This document shows positions 1-8,194 of a DNA stretch of 64,000 nt, piece after piece; positions within the stretch are counted from its first letter, which is position 1; each line of letters starts with the position of its first letter. Position numbers and translations under genes: made by a program. Below the pieces are notes generated by a model that worked only from the letters and a program-made list of their open reading frames with translations, was not told the DNA's origin and searched no databases. The DNA comes from CAIWHR01 sp963708855 (GTDB taxonomy: Bacteria; Pseudomonadota; Gammaproteobacteria; Burkholderiales; Casimicrobiaceae): the NCBI GenBank assembly GCA_963708855.1, contig CAVPUM010000001.1:186001-250000 (forward strand), read 5' to 3'.

Positions 1-707
1 TCATGCGGGAAGCGGGCCGCGGCCATGGCCTCGATGCGCGCGCCGGCCGGGCGCTCGTTCCACGCGAAACCACTCCGCGCGTCGTCCCAGGTCACGCCAC
101 GCTCGAACCACTGGCCACGCCTCCGTGCGACGAGCTCCACCGGCACCGCGTCGAGCACCTCGTTGGCGATCAGCGCGCCGTCGATCGTCTCCGGCAATGC
201 GGCGATCCACGCGACACGGTCCAGATGCGCGGGAGCATCGCGCGCCAGCGTCGCGCGCTGGCGTTGCGCGAGGTCCGGACTGATTTCGAGTATCGCGTAG
301 CGCGACGGGAGCGCGTCGCACGCGGCAAGCGCGACGAGGAGATCGGCGGCGAGCCGGCCGCTGCCGCCGCCGAGCTCGACGAGCTCCCGGCGCTCGGTCG
401 CCGCGAGGATGGCCGCCACCTGCGTCGCGAGCGCTGTCGCGAACAGCGGCGTCATTTCGGGCGCCGTGACGAAATCCCCGGCAGCTCCGAGCTTTTGCGC
501 GCCGGCTGCGTAGTAGCCCAGGCCGGGCGCATGGAGCGCGAGCTCCATGTACCGGGAGAAGGGGATGTGTCCGGCACCGGCCGCGATGGCGGCGCGAATG
601 TGCGCCGTGACGCTTTCGCTATGGGCGCGCGCGGCGGCGTCCGGCTCGGGAAGATCGGTCACGGTGGAACGGGATGCGCGCCGAACGAAACCGGCCGCGT
701 GCGGCAT
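1..707 (-). CDS. MidA-family SAM-dependent methyltransferase (3' end outside window)
   Basis: The translation matches the bacterial MidA/NDUFAF7-like class I methyltransferase family: a SRYMELALHAPGLGYY stretch near residue 50, GDFVTAPE near residue 75, and the SAM-binding ELGGGSGRLAADLL near residue 110, followed by ILEISPDLAQRQ and ANEVLDAVPVEL. In mitochondria the family methylates an arginine of a complex I subunit; the bacterial substrate is uncertain. The reading frame is open through base 1, so the C-terminal part is missing. An ATG at 707 gives the longest likely product, but a GTG at 662 (MTDLPEPDAAARAHS) fits family N-termini better. It is divergent from the pteridine reductase, a neighbour pair often seen in betaproteobacteria. 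Confidence 0.85.
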   Translation of the reverse strand, partial: MPHAAGFVRRASRSTVTDLPEPDAAARAHSESVTAHIRAAIAAGAGHIPFSRYMELALHAPGLGYYAAGAQKLGAAGDFVTAPEMTPLFATALATQVAAILAATERRELVELGGGSGRLAADLLVALAACDALPSRYAILEISPDLAQRQRATLARDAPAHLDRVAWIAALPETIDGALIANEVLDAVPVELVARRRGQWFERGVTWDDARSGFAWNERPAGARIEAMAAARFPH

Positions 708-761
708 GGCGATCCGTGTGTTAGATTCCAAGGAGTCTAACGTGTAATCCGGGAGCGCGGC

Positions 762-1499
762 GTGCAAGGCAGGATCGTGCTGATCACCGGAGGAGGCAAG
801 CGTGTCGGCGCGGCGATCTGCCGCCGCCTGCACGCGGCCGGCGCGAGCCTCATGCTCCACTACCGCAGTTCCGCGGGGGAGGCCCGGCTGCTGCAGGCCG
901 AGCTCAACGGCGTGCGGGCCGATTCGGTGGCGCTGATCCAGGCGGACCTGCTCGAACTCCACAAGCTGCCGGCGATCGTCGAGCAGACGGTGCAGAGGTT
1001 CGGCCGTCTCGATGCGCTCGTCAACAACGCATCGTCGTTCTTCCCGACGCCGGTGGGGTCCATCACGCCGGAGGCCTGGGACGACCTGATCGGCACCAAT
1101 CTGCGCGCCCCGCTGTTCCTCGCGCAAGCCGCGGCGCCGGCGTTGAAGAAGGCGCAAGGCGCGATCGTCAACATCGCGGACATCCACGCCGAACGGCCGC
1201 TCAGGAATTTCGTCGTCTACTCGATCGCGAAGGCGGGGCTGATCGGCCTGACCCGCTCGCTTGCGCGCGAGCTCGCGCCGGAAGTTCGCGTGAATGCCGT
1301 TGCGCCCGGTCCCATCCTGTGGCCGGACGACGCCTCGTTCGACGAATTGTCGCGGCAGCGGATCATCTCGCACACGCCGCTCAAACGCGAAGGCGAGCCC
1401 GACGACATCGCGAAGGCCGTGCATTTCCTGCTCGCCGATGCCACGTACGTGACCGGCGAAACGATCAACGTCGACGGCGGCCGGCACGTCGCGATCTAG
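762..1499 (+). CDS. folM: Pteridine reductase / dihydromonapterin reductase-like SDR
   Basis: Short-chain dehydrogenase of 245 residues. The Rossmann motif is TGGGKRVG (9-16), NNAS lies at 88-91 and the catalytic YxxxK at Tyr153/Lys157. At residue 140 an Asp (NIAD) sits where most SDRs have the catalytic Ser; that substitution is the mark of PTR1/FolM pteridine reductases, which reduce dihydro- to tetrahydropterins with NADPH. The start is a GTG preceded by GGGAG at a good distance. It lies divergent to the MidA-like gene, with a short intergenic region between them. Confidence 0.85.
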   Translation: MQGRIVLITGGGKRVGAAICRRLHAAGASLMLHYRSSAGEARLLQAELNGVRADSVALIQADLLELHKLPAIVEQTVQRFGRLDALVNNASSFFPTPVGSITPEAWDDLIGTNLRAPLFLAQAAAPALKKAQGAIVNIADIHAERPLRNFVVYSIAKAGLIGLTRSLARELAPEVRVNAVAPGPILWPDDASFDELSRQRIISHTPLKREGEPDDIAKAVHFLLADATYVTGETINVDGGRHVAI

Positions 1500-1601
1500 A
1501 ATCTGGTCACAGGGTTTCGGCAGCCGCGAACGCGCCCCGGACGATCGCAGCGAACGGGAAGGACTGCGCTTTCGCCGGCACAACGCCGGCCTCATCGAGG
1601 A

Positions 1602-2627
1602 TCAGGCGTTCCCGGCCGCGCGTCGGTGTCGGTGTAACGCCGCCCGGATCAGCCGGCGCGTGAAGCCGGCATGGCCTTCCGGATCGTGCGCAAGACACAG
1701 ATCGGCGCTGCCGTAGTCTGCGGGAAGGTAGTAGACGCCGCAATTGGGATTGATTTCCAGCATGAAGGGGGCGCCGGTCCCGTCGACGCGGATGTCGCAG
1801 CGGCCGAAGCTGGCACCCTTCAGCGCGACGAAGAAACGGGCGGAAACGTCGCGCAGGCGAGCAGCGAGCGCAACATCGTCGACCGGCGACACTGCCATCT
1901 TCTTGTAATCCACCCATTTCATCGCCGAGTGCTTGAAGGTCTCGCCCTCCGGAAAGCGGTACCGGATCGGCGTGTACGTCTTCGGCCGCGCTGGATCATC
2001 CGGATTCTCCGCGACGAGGACCGTGACTTCGGTCCCGGCGATGAACTCCTCGATCAGCGCCGCCCCGTGGCGGTGCATGATCTTGCGCGCCTGCCGCCGC
2101 AGCCCGGCGGGCGTCAGGACGCGGGAACGACGGGAGAGATCGACGCTTGAGTAACTGTTGTAGTGCTTCACGAAGAGCGGAAAGCGCAACAACTCGGCGG
2201 CTCGCTCGACATCTGCCTCGCAGCGTGCCAGTACGTGATCGGGGGTGTCGATGCCCTCCGCCCGGCAGGCCTCCTTCATCGCCTCGCGCGAGGGCTCGTA
2301 GAACTCCGACGTGGCGCCCGTGAAGGCAACCCCATGCTCTTCCAGCGTCCGCACTACCTCGATTCCGGGGAGTCTCTGGTCCGCGGCGCCATCGCAAAGA
2401 TTGAAGAAGAGATCGAAGCCCTGCCGGATCCGTCGGCTGACCTGCTCGACCGAGGTTGCCGTCCTTATGTACTCCACCTCCCAGCGCGCGTCGGGATAGA
2501 AGGGCCTTGGGTCGCAGGGCCAGTCATCGGACGGAAAGGGCTCGGCGAGCAGGTCCTGGTTGGTCAGGAGGCAGATGCGCACCGCCCGCTCGAGGGACAT
2601 TGAATTTCGGTTCAGCGGTATGGCCAC
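1602..2627 (-). CDS. ATP-grasp protein, D-alanine-D-alanine ligase-like
   Basis: The protein has 341 residues with an ATP-grasp fold: the ATP-binding Lys154 in FVKHYNSYSS, the hinge pair Glu193-Glu194 followed by GTEVTVLV, and the metal ligands Asp278 and Glu291/Asn293 in MLEINPNCGVYY. This layout is that of D-Ala-D-Ala ligase homologues, but the N-terminal domain is unlike housekeeping Ddl and there are no cell-wall genes nearby, so the true substrate is unknown. It follows the DsrE-like gene by four bases and is probably co-transcribed with it. The GTG start at 2627 is very close to the preceding stop; an ATG at about 2597 is an alternative. Confidence 0.75.
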   Translation of the reverse strand: MAIPLNRNSMSLERAVRICLLTNQDLLAEPFPSDDWPCDPRPFYPDARWEVEYIRTATSVEQVSRRIRQGFDLFFNLCDGAADQRLPGIEVVRTLEEHGVAFTGATSEFYEPSREAMKEACRAEGIDTPDHVLARCEADVERAAELLRFPLFVKHYNSYSSVDLSRRSRVLTPAGLRRQARKIMHRHGAALIEEFIAGTEVTVLVAENPDDPARPKTYTPIRYRFPEGETFKHSAMKWVDYKKMAVSPVDDVALAARLRDVSARFFVALKGASFGRCDIRVDGTGAPFMLEINPNCGVYYLPADYGSADLCLAHDPEGHAGFTRRLIRAALHRHRRAAGNA

Positions 2628-2631
2628 CCCC

Positions 2632-2982
2632 TCAAAATACCACTACCTTGTCGGCCCATTGCGTCCACGCGGTCAATTCGGCCATCGTGCTCTTGTGGCT
2701 GCCTTCGATCAGTTCGGTCTCGGCGATGCCGCGCGCGTCAAGGCACGTGCCGCACACGCCGATCGGGATGCCATTGCGCACTACGCGGCCGAGCATGACC
2801 TGGAGGTTGTAGAAGCCTTCCGGCACCTTCTGGCCGCCTTTGGCGCACGCCGCGGCGTCACCGATCAGAAATACCTTCACTTCCTCGGCTTTGATCTTCG
2901 ACAGCGATCCCGCCAGCCGCACGCCGTTATAGCTGCGTTCGCTACCGTATGGCGCGTCGTTCAGGATAAACAGTGTCTTCAT
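2632..2982 (-). CDS. DsrE/DsrF-like (YchN-type) sulfur-relay protein
   Basis: Small 116-residue protein of the DsrE/DsrF-like fold. It begins MKTLFILNDAPYGSERSYNG and carries Cys46 and a CGTC pair (Cys77, Cys80) at the position of the persulfide-carrying cysteine of this family. Such proteins bind or pass sulfane sulfur. A strong GGAGGG ribosome site precedes the ATG. It sits between a mini membrane protein and an ATP-grasp ligase, opposite an ArsR-rhodanese regulator, which supports a role in reactive-sulfur handling. Exact function is inferred. Confidence 0.8.
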   Translation of the reverse strand: MKTLFILNDAPYGSERSYNGVRLAGSLSKIKAEEVKVFLIGDAAACAKGGQKVPEGFYNLQVMLGRVVRNGIPIGVCGTCLDARGIAETELIEGSHKSTMAELTAWTQWADKVVVF

Positions 2983-2998
2983 GCTGATCGCCCTCCAG

Positions 2999-3154
2999 TC
3001 ACATCAACGGGTAGTCGCGCCCGCGCCCACGAATCCTTCGCTGCTGCAGCGCGCGCCACGGCTCCAGCAGCTCCCAAACGGCCATCGTCGCGAAGATGCC
3101 GAAAAAGGCACCGAGCCGAACCGGCACCTCGCAGGTCAGGAGAAAGGCATCCAT
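2999..3154 (-). CDS. 51-residue membrane protein, like the N-terminus of sterol desaturases
   Basis: The frame reads MDAFLLTCEVPVRLGAFFGI, then a hydrophobic stretch and WELLEPWRALQQRR, ending in RDYPLM. One membrane helix followed by WELL.P.R is what opens many bacterial sterol desaturase/fatty acid hydroxylase proteins, but the rest of that protein (including its His boxes) is absent. It may be a decayed start of such a gene or a genuine mini-protein. The spacing to the downstream DsrE-like gene (16 bases) and its position as first gene after the regulator suggest it is transcribed. Confidence 0.5.
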   Translation of the reverse strand: MDAFLLTCEVPVRLGAFFGIFATMAVWELLEPWRALQQRRIRGRGRDYPLM

Positions 3155-3202
3155 AATCGAAAATGCTCAACAGGCGGGCTGGTCAACGTACCGGGAACCG
3201 AC

Positions 3203-3232
3203 TATACTATTCAAGCAAGTACTTGAGTACTT
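3203..3232 (+). promoter_or_regulatory. Promoter -10 box and palindromic operator candidate for the ArsR-rhodanese gene
   Basis: A perfect -10 hexamer TATACT lies at 3203-3208. Directly downstream, AAGTACT and AGTACTT form a two-fold symmetric site at 3217-3232 with a two-base centre, placed over the expected transcription start and before the coding start. ArsR-type proteins typically repress from such sites, so autoregulation and control of the divergent operon is a reasonable inference. No good -35 was recognised. Confidence 0.55.
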
Positions 3233-3257
3233 CTGAATGATACGCGGAATGCGACCC

Positions 3258-3920
3258 ATGTCAAACGCCACCGTCAAGACCGATCTGTTCGAGCAGTTCG
3301 CCCGCATCGGCAAGGCGCTGGGCAGCGCCAGGCGGCTGGAAATGCTGGAATTCCTCGCGCAGACCGAACGCAGCGTCGAGGCCCTGGCGCGCATGACCGG
3401 CTTGTCCGTCGCCAACACCTCGCAGCACCTGCAGCAACTTCGCCAGGCGGGGCTGGTGGCGGCGCGCAAGGAAGGCCTGTACGTGTTCTACCGCCTCGCC
3501 GGTGATGGCATCGTGCGGTTGCTCGCTTCGTTGCGGGCGGTCGGACAGGAATACCTGGCCGAAGTCGACAAGTTGGTGAAGCTCTATCTCGACAGCAAGG
3601 ACGGCCTGGAACCGGTGCCCGCGAAGGAGTTGATGCAGCGTGCGAAGAAGGGCCTGGTTACGGTGCTCGACGTGCGGCCTCCCGAGGAATATGCGGCCGG
3701 ACACATTCGCGGCGCGATCAATGTGCCGGTGGCCGAGCTCAGGAAACGACTGAACGAGATTCCCCGGCGGCAGGAAATTGTCGCCTATTGCCGCGGCCCG
3801 TATTGCCTGATGGCGTACGAGGCGGTGACCGAATTGCGCAACCGGGGCCGCAAGGCGCGGCGACTTGAAGATGGCTTCCCGGAGTGGAAGAGCGCCGGGC
3901 TACCGGTCGACCGTTCCTGA
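3258..3920 (+). CDS. ArsR-family regulator fused to a rhodanese domain
   Basis: Residues 15-90 form an ArsR-type winged helix (LARMTGLSVANTSQHLQQLR is the recognition part), and residues 122-215 form a rhodanese domain with LDVRPPEEYAAGHI and the active loop CRGPYC, with Cys178 as the sulfur-carrying residue. Such fusions sense or respond to sulfane sulfur and derepress sulfur-handling genes; the divergent DsrE-containing operon fits. I chose the ATG at 3258 (MSNATVKTDLFEQFARIGKA), which matches family N-termini, over in-frame starts at 3237 and 3249. Confidence 0.88.
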   Translation: MSNATVKTDLFEQFARIGKALGSARRLEMLEFLAQTERSVEALARMTGLSVANTSQHLQQLRQAGLVAARKEGLYVFYRLAGDGIVRLLASLRAVGQEYLAEVDKLVKLYLDSKDGLEPVPAKELMQRAKKGLVTVLDVRPPEEYAAGHIRGAINVPVAELRKRLNEIPRRQEIVAYCRGPYCLMAYEAVTELRNRGRKARRLEDGFPEWKSAGLPVDRS

Positions 3921-4083
3921 TCCGGCCGCTACGTGGCGAAATACATCAATACTTGGCTGGTCGTGCTGGGGGTATTGGTCGCCCGAGGCGTCGGGCAGGC
4001 AACGGCGTAGATGCCGGCCGGGGCGGCGCCGCTTTCGACCCCATGCGACGCGCGACCGCGCCATTGATCTCGAGCAGGGTTCC

Positions 4084-4773
4084 CTACCCTGCCGCGATGC
4101 GTGCCGCGACCTCGGTTGCAAGCCCTTCGAGGTATGGGTCGACGATGCCGTGGGCGACCAGCGCGACCCGCGTCCGTTCGAGGTAATCGAGCGACGAGCC
4201 GAACGCGCCGCAGGCGCTGACGAGCACCTCGACCTGATCCGCCGGTGCCAGCCGGCCCGCGTACTGCGGATGGTCGCGCCGGACGACGAATGTCAGCGCA
4301 ACGATTTCGCGGCCCCCGGCATCGACCTTCACCCAGCGCGGACGATAGGAGCCGATGGCCATCTCGCGCCGCCACAGGAGGTCCAGCTCGGCGATGGCGA
4401 GCTTCGCCGGCAGCCGCATGACGACGCCGCGACATGCCCCGCCGCGGTCGAGCCCCAGAACCAGGCCGGGGCAATCGCGCGTGCCACGCGAGGCGAGCGA
4501 CCACAGGCAGAACCGCCGGTGCAGGCCGCCGAGCAGCGCCGGACGCATCTCGGCGACCGGAAACAGCGGATTCCACAACAGCGACCCGTACGCGAACACC
4601 CACCAGCCCACGCCTTTCGGTTTCGCGGCGAGGGTCGCGGTCAGCGATTGGGCGAGCTGCTCGTCCGAATACGCGAGCGACGGATCGACCGCGGCGGCAT
4701 AGAGGTCGCGCATCCGGTTCTCTTCCAGGTCGCGGCGGGACAGCGTGTCGGGAGCGTGCGGCCAACGGGTCAC
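4084..4773 (-). CDS. chaC: Gamma-glutamylcyclotransferase, ChaC family
   Basis: ChaC-like protein of 229 residues: substrate loop VFAYGSLLWNP at 59-69, typical for the family that degrades glutathione to 5-oxoproline and Cys-Gly, with the probable catalytic Glu137 in RREMAIGSYRPRW. Family members act in the cytosol. Its GTG start overlaps the stop of the upstream small gene (GTGA), so translation is probably coupled. The N-terminus may be longer than in relatives; an internal ATG (MRDLYAAAVD) is an alternative start. It is the last gene of the minus-strand run that starts at rph. Confidence 0.85.
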   Translation of the reverse strand: MTRWPHAPDTLSRRDLEENRMRDLYAAAVDPSLAYSDEQLAQSLTATLAAKPKGVGWWVFAYGSLLWNPLFPVAEMRPALLGGLHRRFCLWSLASRGTRDCPGLVLGLDRGGACRGVVMRLPAKLAIAELDLLWRREMAIGSYRPRWVKVDAGGREIVALTFVVRRDHPQYAGRLAPADQVEVLVSACGAFGSSLDYLERTRVALVAHGIVDPYLEGLATEVAARIAAG

Positions 4774-4943
4774 TCGAATGCCTTCGGATCGCGTATCTCC
4801 TTGACCAGGGCGACATTGGCCGCGCGCCGCTTCGCGGCGGTCGTCCTCCCGTGCGCGCCGCCTTTGCCGAGAAGCGGCGAGCGCGCGACGGGATTGCGGA
4901 CCTTCGGCGGCTGCAAAGGGCGGTGTTTCTTGGCGCGCTTCAC
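4770..4943 (-). CDS. Small basic hypothetical protein (57 residues)
   Basis: A GTG-initiated frame reads as a Lys/Arg-rich peptide beginning MKRAKKHRPLQPPKVRNP, with ARSPLLGKGGAHGRT in the middle and ending KEIRDPKAFE. I recall similar short basic proteins in other betaproteobacteria but cannot name a function. It starts just after the amidase stop and its stop overlaps the chaC start, so it sits snugly in the operon; this tight fit is the main evidence that it is real. It may bind nucleic acid, judging only from charge. Confidence 0.55.
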   Translation of the reverse strand: MKRAKKHRPLQPPKVRNPVARSPLLGKGGAHGRTTAAKRRAANVALVKEIRDPKAFE

Positions 4944-4944
4944 G

Positions 4945-6267
4945 TCAGACGAGACCTTTGAACGTCAGGCGCGCCTCGCACCATGCGGCGACCGCAAGCA
5001 GGCGGTCGTCGTTGCCGGCCGGTGCGGCGAGCTGCATGCCGAGCGGCAATCCGGTGCCGGCAAGGCCGATCGGCAGCGAAAGCGCCGGGAACCCGGTCAG
5101 CGACCAGAGAGTGCAGCACGACGGATCGCCGGTCGAGGCGAGACCCTCCGGCGCCGGACCGGGCGCCGGCGGCGCGATCACCGCATCCCAGTCCGCGCAC
5201 CAGTCGGCGAAGAACGCGATCGCGGCTTCGCGCCGCGCCATCGCGGCCTCGTAGTCGGGGCGGGCGATGCCGCGACCTTCGTCGAGCGCGGCGTTGAGCT
5301 CCGGCGACAGCCGCGCCCGCTCGCGGTCCTGCAGCGCCGCGAGATGCGTCGCCGCCTCGAACAGCATGATCGTGCGGTGCACGAGATGTGCCTCGCGCCA
5401 CGGTGCCGGGAAGCCGACCGCGACGACCTCGGCACCGTGCACGCGCAGCGTCGTCGCCGCCGCGTCGAGCGTGTCGTCGGCGTCGCAGTCGACGGTCTGC
5501 GTCCAGGGAAAGCCGTCGAGATAGGCAAACCGAGGCGGCCGCGCGATGGCCTCCGGCGCCGGCGCAATGCGCCCGGCATCCGCCAGCGCGCCCGCAAGCC
5601 GCGCCGCGTCGGCGACCGAGCGGGTGAACGTGCCGAGCTGGTCGAGCGTCTCGCTGAACAGGTGCACGCCGGCAAACGGGATCGCGTCCCTGGTCGGCTT
5701 GAATCCGACGACGCCGCAGTACGCGGCCGGCCGGATGACCGAGCCGTTGGTCTGCGTGCCGATGGCGCCCGCGACCTGCGCCGCCGCCACCGCCGCCGCG
5801 GGACCCGCCGACGAGCCGCCGGGTGTGTAACCCGGATTCCACGGATTCTTGGTCTTCGCCGGATCGAGGAATGCGAACGCCGTCGTGACCGCCTTGCCGA
5901 ACACGTAGCCGCCCGCGCGCTTCAACCGCTCGATGCACTCGGCGTCCTTATCCGGTCGGTGTCCCGCGTAGACCGGTGAGCCCATCTGCGTGGGCTGGTC
6001 CGCCGTGGCGATGATGTCCTTCACGCCGACACCGATGCCGTGCAGGGCTCCGCGGCCCACGCGTTGCGCGGCATCGCAGCGGTCGGCCTCCGCGTGAACG
6101 TGCCCTGGATCGAGATACGCCCATGCCTCGATCGTGGCGTCGGTTGCGGCCACACGCGCGAGCTGGGCATCGGCGAGCGCGCGCGCCGTCAGCGTGCCCT
6201 GCGCGAGCGCGTCCGCAGCCGCCGTCAGCGTCATCGCGTGCAATCTGGATTCGCTCATGGGTGTCAT
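4945..6267 (-). CDS. Amidase (amidase signature family)
   Basis: Amidase-signature hydrolase of about 440 residues. The Ser-cisSer-Lys triad is visible as Lys83 (GVGVKDII), Ser152 (GGSSAGPAAAVAA) and Ser176 (TNGSVIRPA). Substrate preference cannot be read from the sequence; the GatA subunit is unlikely because no gatB/gatC neighbours are present. The ATG at 6267 overlaps the hemW stop (ATGA), so I use it as the start; an ATG at 6258 is also possible. It lies in the rph-rdgB-hemW run. Confidence 0.85.
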   Translation of the reverse strand: MTPMSESRLHAMTLTAAADALAQGTLTARALADAQLARVAATDATIEAWAYLDPGHVHAEADRCDAAQRVGRGALHGIGVGVKDIIATADQPTQMGSPVYAGHRPDKDAECIERLKRAGGYVFGKAVTTAFAFLDPAKTKNPWNPGYTPGGSSAGPAAAVAAAQVAGAIGTQTNGSVIRPAAYCGVVGFKPTRDAIPFAGVHLFSETLDQLGTFTRSVADAARLAGALADAGRIAPAPEAIARPPRFAYLDGFPWTQTVDCDADDTLDAAATTLRVHGAEVVAVGFPAPWREAHLVHRTIMLFEAATHLAALQDRERARLSPELNAALDEGRGIARPDYEAAMARREAAIAFFADWCADWDAVIAPPAPGPAPEGLASTGDPSCCTLWSLTGFPALSLPIGLAGTGLPLGMQLAAPAGNDDRLLAVAAWCEARLTFKGLV

Positions 6268-7502
6268 TTTGCCTTGCCCGGCTTGTCGGCGAGAAAGAGC
6301 GCCTGCAGGTCGTTGAGGAAACGCCGTCCCAGCGCCGTCGGCCTCAGCAGCGCAGGATCGCGCTCGATCAGCCCGCGCGTTGCGGCGGCCTCGAGCCCCT
6401 GCCGCACCAGCGCCAGCGGATACCCCGTGCGCTCGGCGAATGACGATGCCGGAACGCCGTCCGTGAGCCGCAGCGCGTTCAGCATGAACTCGAATCCGAC
6501 ATCCTCCCGCGTCACAACGCCCTCTTCCTGCAGCGGCGCGCCCGCCGCCACCTGCTCCAGGTACTGCTTCGGCTGCCTGTGGCGAACCTGACGCACGATC
6601 CGGTCGGCGAACGACAGCTTCGAATGCGCGCCGGCGCCGATGCCGAGGTAATCGCCGAACCGCCAGTAATTGAGATTGTGCCGGCATTCGCGCCCGCTCT
6701 GCGCGTGCGCGGACGTTTCGTAGTGCCGGTATCCTGCAGCCTCGAGCGTGGTGTCGACCGCTTCCTCGATATCGGCCGCGGTCTCGTCGTCGGGCAGCGG
6801 CGGCGGATAGCGGTGGAACAGCGTGTTGGGCTCGATGGTCAGCTGGTAGAAGGAAAGGTGCGGCGGCGAGAACGCCAGGGCCGCCGCGAGGTCGGCCGCA
6901 GCCTCCGCCACGCTCTGTCGCGGCAGCGCATACATCAGGTCAAAGTTGACATTGCCGAAAATCGCCAGCGCCGCCTCGGCCGCACGCCGTGCCTCGTCGG
7001 CATCGTGCACGCGGCCCAGCGCCAGCAGATGGCGCGGATCGAAACTCTGGATGCCGAGCGACAGCCGGTTGACACCGGCGGCGCGGTAGCCCGCGAACTT
7101 CACACACTCGAACGTCCCCGGATTTGCCTCCAGCGTAATCTCGGCGTCCGGCGCCAGCGGCACGCGCGCGCGGATGCCCGCGAGCAGCGCGTCGATGGAC
7201 CCGGCGGAAAAAAGGCTCGGCGTACCGCCGCCGATGAACACCGAGACGACCCGGCGGCCCCAGATCGCGGGCAGCGCGAATTCGAGGTCGGCGATGAGCG
7301 CGTCGACGTACTCGCCTTCTGGCGCATCTCCCTTCGCCTCGTGCGAATTGAAGTCGCAGTACGGACACTTCTTCAGGCACCACGGGATGTGGACGTAGAG
7401 TGCCAGCGGCGGAAGCGCCGCGAACCGCGGGTCCGAGAGCGTCGCGGCGTCGACGACGATCGGCCCCGGCGCCGGCGCGAAGAGGGCATCAGCGGGTGGC
7501 AT
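6264..7502 (-). CDS. hemW: HemW, radical-SAM haem chaperone
   Basis: Radical SAM protein with the CxxxCxxC cluster at Cys42, Cys46 and Cys49 (YVHIPWCLKKCPYCDFNSHE), followed by FIGGGTPSLFS and the HemW C-terminal domain. HemW resembles oxygen-independent coproporphyrinogen oxidase but functions as a haem-binding chaperone. Its position directly after rdgB is the classic proteobacterial order. The start at 7502 (MPPADALFAP) overlaps the end of rdgB by 14 bases; a start at 7532 would add ten residues with no better support. Confidence 0.9.
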   Translation of the reverse strand: MPPADALFAPAPGPIVVDAATLSDPRFAALPPLALYVHIPWCLKKCPYCDFNSHEAKGDAPEGEYVDALIADLEFALPAIWGRRVVSVFIGGGTPSLFSAGSIDALLAGIRARVPLAPDAEITLEANPGTFECVKFAGYRAAGVNRLSLGIQSFDPRHLLALGRVHDADEARRAAEAALAIFGNVNFDLMYALPRQSVAEAAADLAAALAFSPPHLSFYQLTIEPNTLFHRYPPPLPDDETAADIEEAVDTTLEAAGYRHYETSAHAQSGRECRHNLNYWRFGDYLGIGAGAHSKLSFADRIVRQVRHRQPKQYLEQVAAGAPLQEEGVVTREDVGFEFMLNALRLTDGVPASSFAERTGYPLALVRQGLEAAATRGLIERDPALLRPTALGRRFLNDLQALFLADKPGKAK

Positions 7503-8127
7503 CACCCTCTCGCTCGGGCGTGACGCTTCCACGCTCGGTCATCAGCCGCGTGATCAACGCGCGCATCGCCTGGCCGCGATGAGAGAGCTCGTTCTTCCGC
7601 TCGAGCGGGAGTTCGGCGGCAGTGAGGCCGGTCGCCGCATCGAGGAAGTGCGGGTCGTAGCCGAAGCCGCCGGCGCCTCTCGGCGCGTCGATGACCATCC
7701 CGTGCCACACGCCTTCGGCGATGATCGGCTCGGGATCGCGCTCGTGGCGCACGAGTGTCAGCACGCACGCGTAATGCGCGCTGCGGTCGGCCACGCCGGC
7801 AAGCGCGGCGACCAGCTTGGCGTTGTTGCGGGCGTCGGACTTCGGTTCGCCGGCATAGCGCGCGCTCTGCACGCCGGGGGCACCCGCCAGCGCGCGAACG
7901 CAGATGCCGGAATCGTCGGCCAGCGCGGGGAGCTTCGTGTGCGCACTCGCGTGCCGCGCCTTCGCCAGCGCGTTCTCGACGAAGGTCACGTGCGGCTCAT
8001 CCGCGTCGGCGATCCCGAGCGCCGATTGCGCGACGACGTCGATCCCGAGCGGAGCCAGCAGCCGGTGGAACTCCCGCAACTTGCCCGCATTGCCGGAGGC
8101 GAGGACCAGGCGGGGAAGAAAGATCAC
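7489..8127 (-). CDS. rdgB: dITP/XTP pyrophosphatase (non-canonical NTPase)
   Basis: The Ham1/RdgB family protein begins with the signature LVLASGNAGKLREF and contains ADDSGICVRALAGAPGVQSARYAG and the GFGYDPHF loop. It hydrolyses dITP and XTP to monophosphates, cleaning the nucleotide pool. At 212 residues it has a normal length. It lies 67 bases downstream of rph and overlaps hemW, the conserved order in beta- and gammaproteobacteria. Confidence 0.93.
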   Translation of the reverse strand: MIFLPRLVLASGNAGKLREFHRLLAPLGIDVVAQSALGIADADEPHVTFVENALAKARHASAHTKLPALADDSGICVRALAGAPGVQSARYAGEPKSDARNNAKLVAALAGVADRSAHYACVLTLVRHERDPEPIIAEGVWHGMVIDAPRGAGGFGYDPHFLDAATGLTAAELPLERKNELSHRGQAMRALITRLMTERGSVTPEREGDATR

Positions 8128-8194
8128 GGCCGGCTCAATGGATTACCTTCGCGCTGCGCGCTCCGGTATTCGCCCTTGGGGCGGCCCGGCGTGC

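Noticed and set aside
3..740. 245-codon plus-strand frame
   Set aside because: It lies antisense to the MidA-like methyltransferase, is Arg-rich, and has no domain; the minus strand carries the real gene.
3933..4010. 25-codon frame after the ArsR-rhodanese gene reading like a signal peptide
   Set aside because: Too short, no ribosome site, and no continuing gene; at most the stump of an exported protein.
3865..5979. 704-codon plus-strand frame
   Set aside because: Antisense shadow of chaC, the small basic gene and the amidase; composition is typical of a mirrored GC-rich frame.
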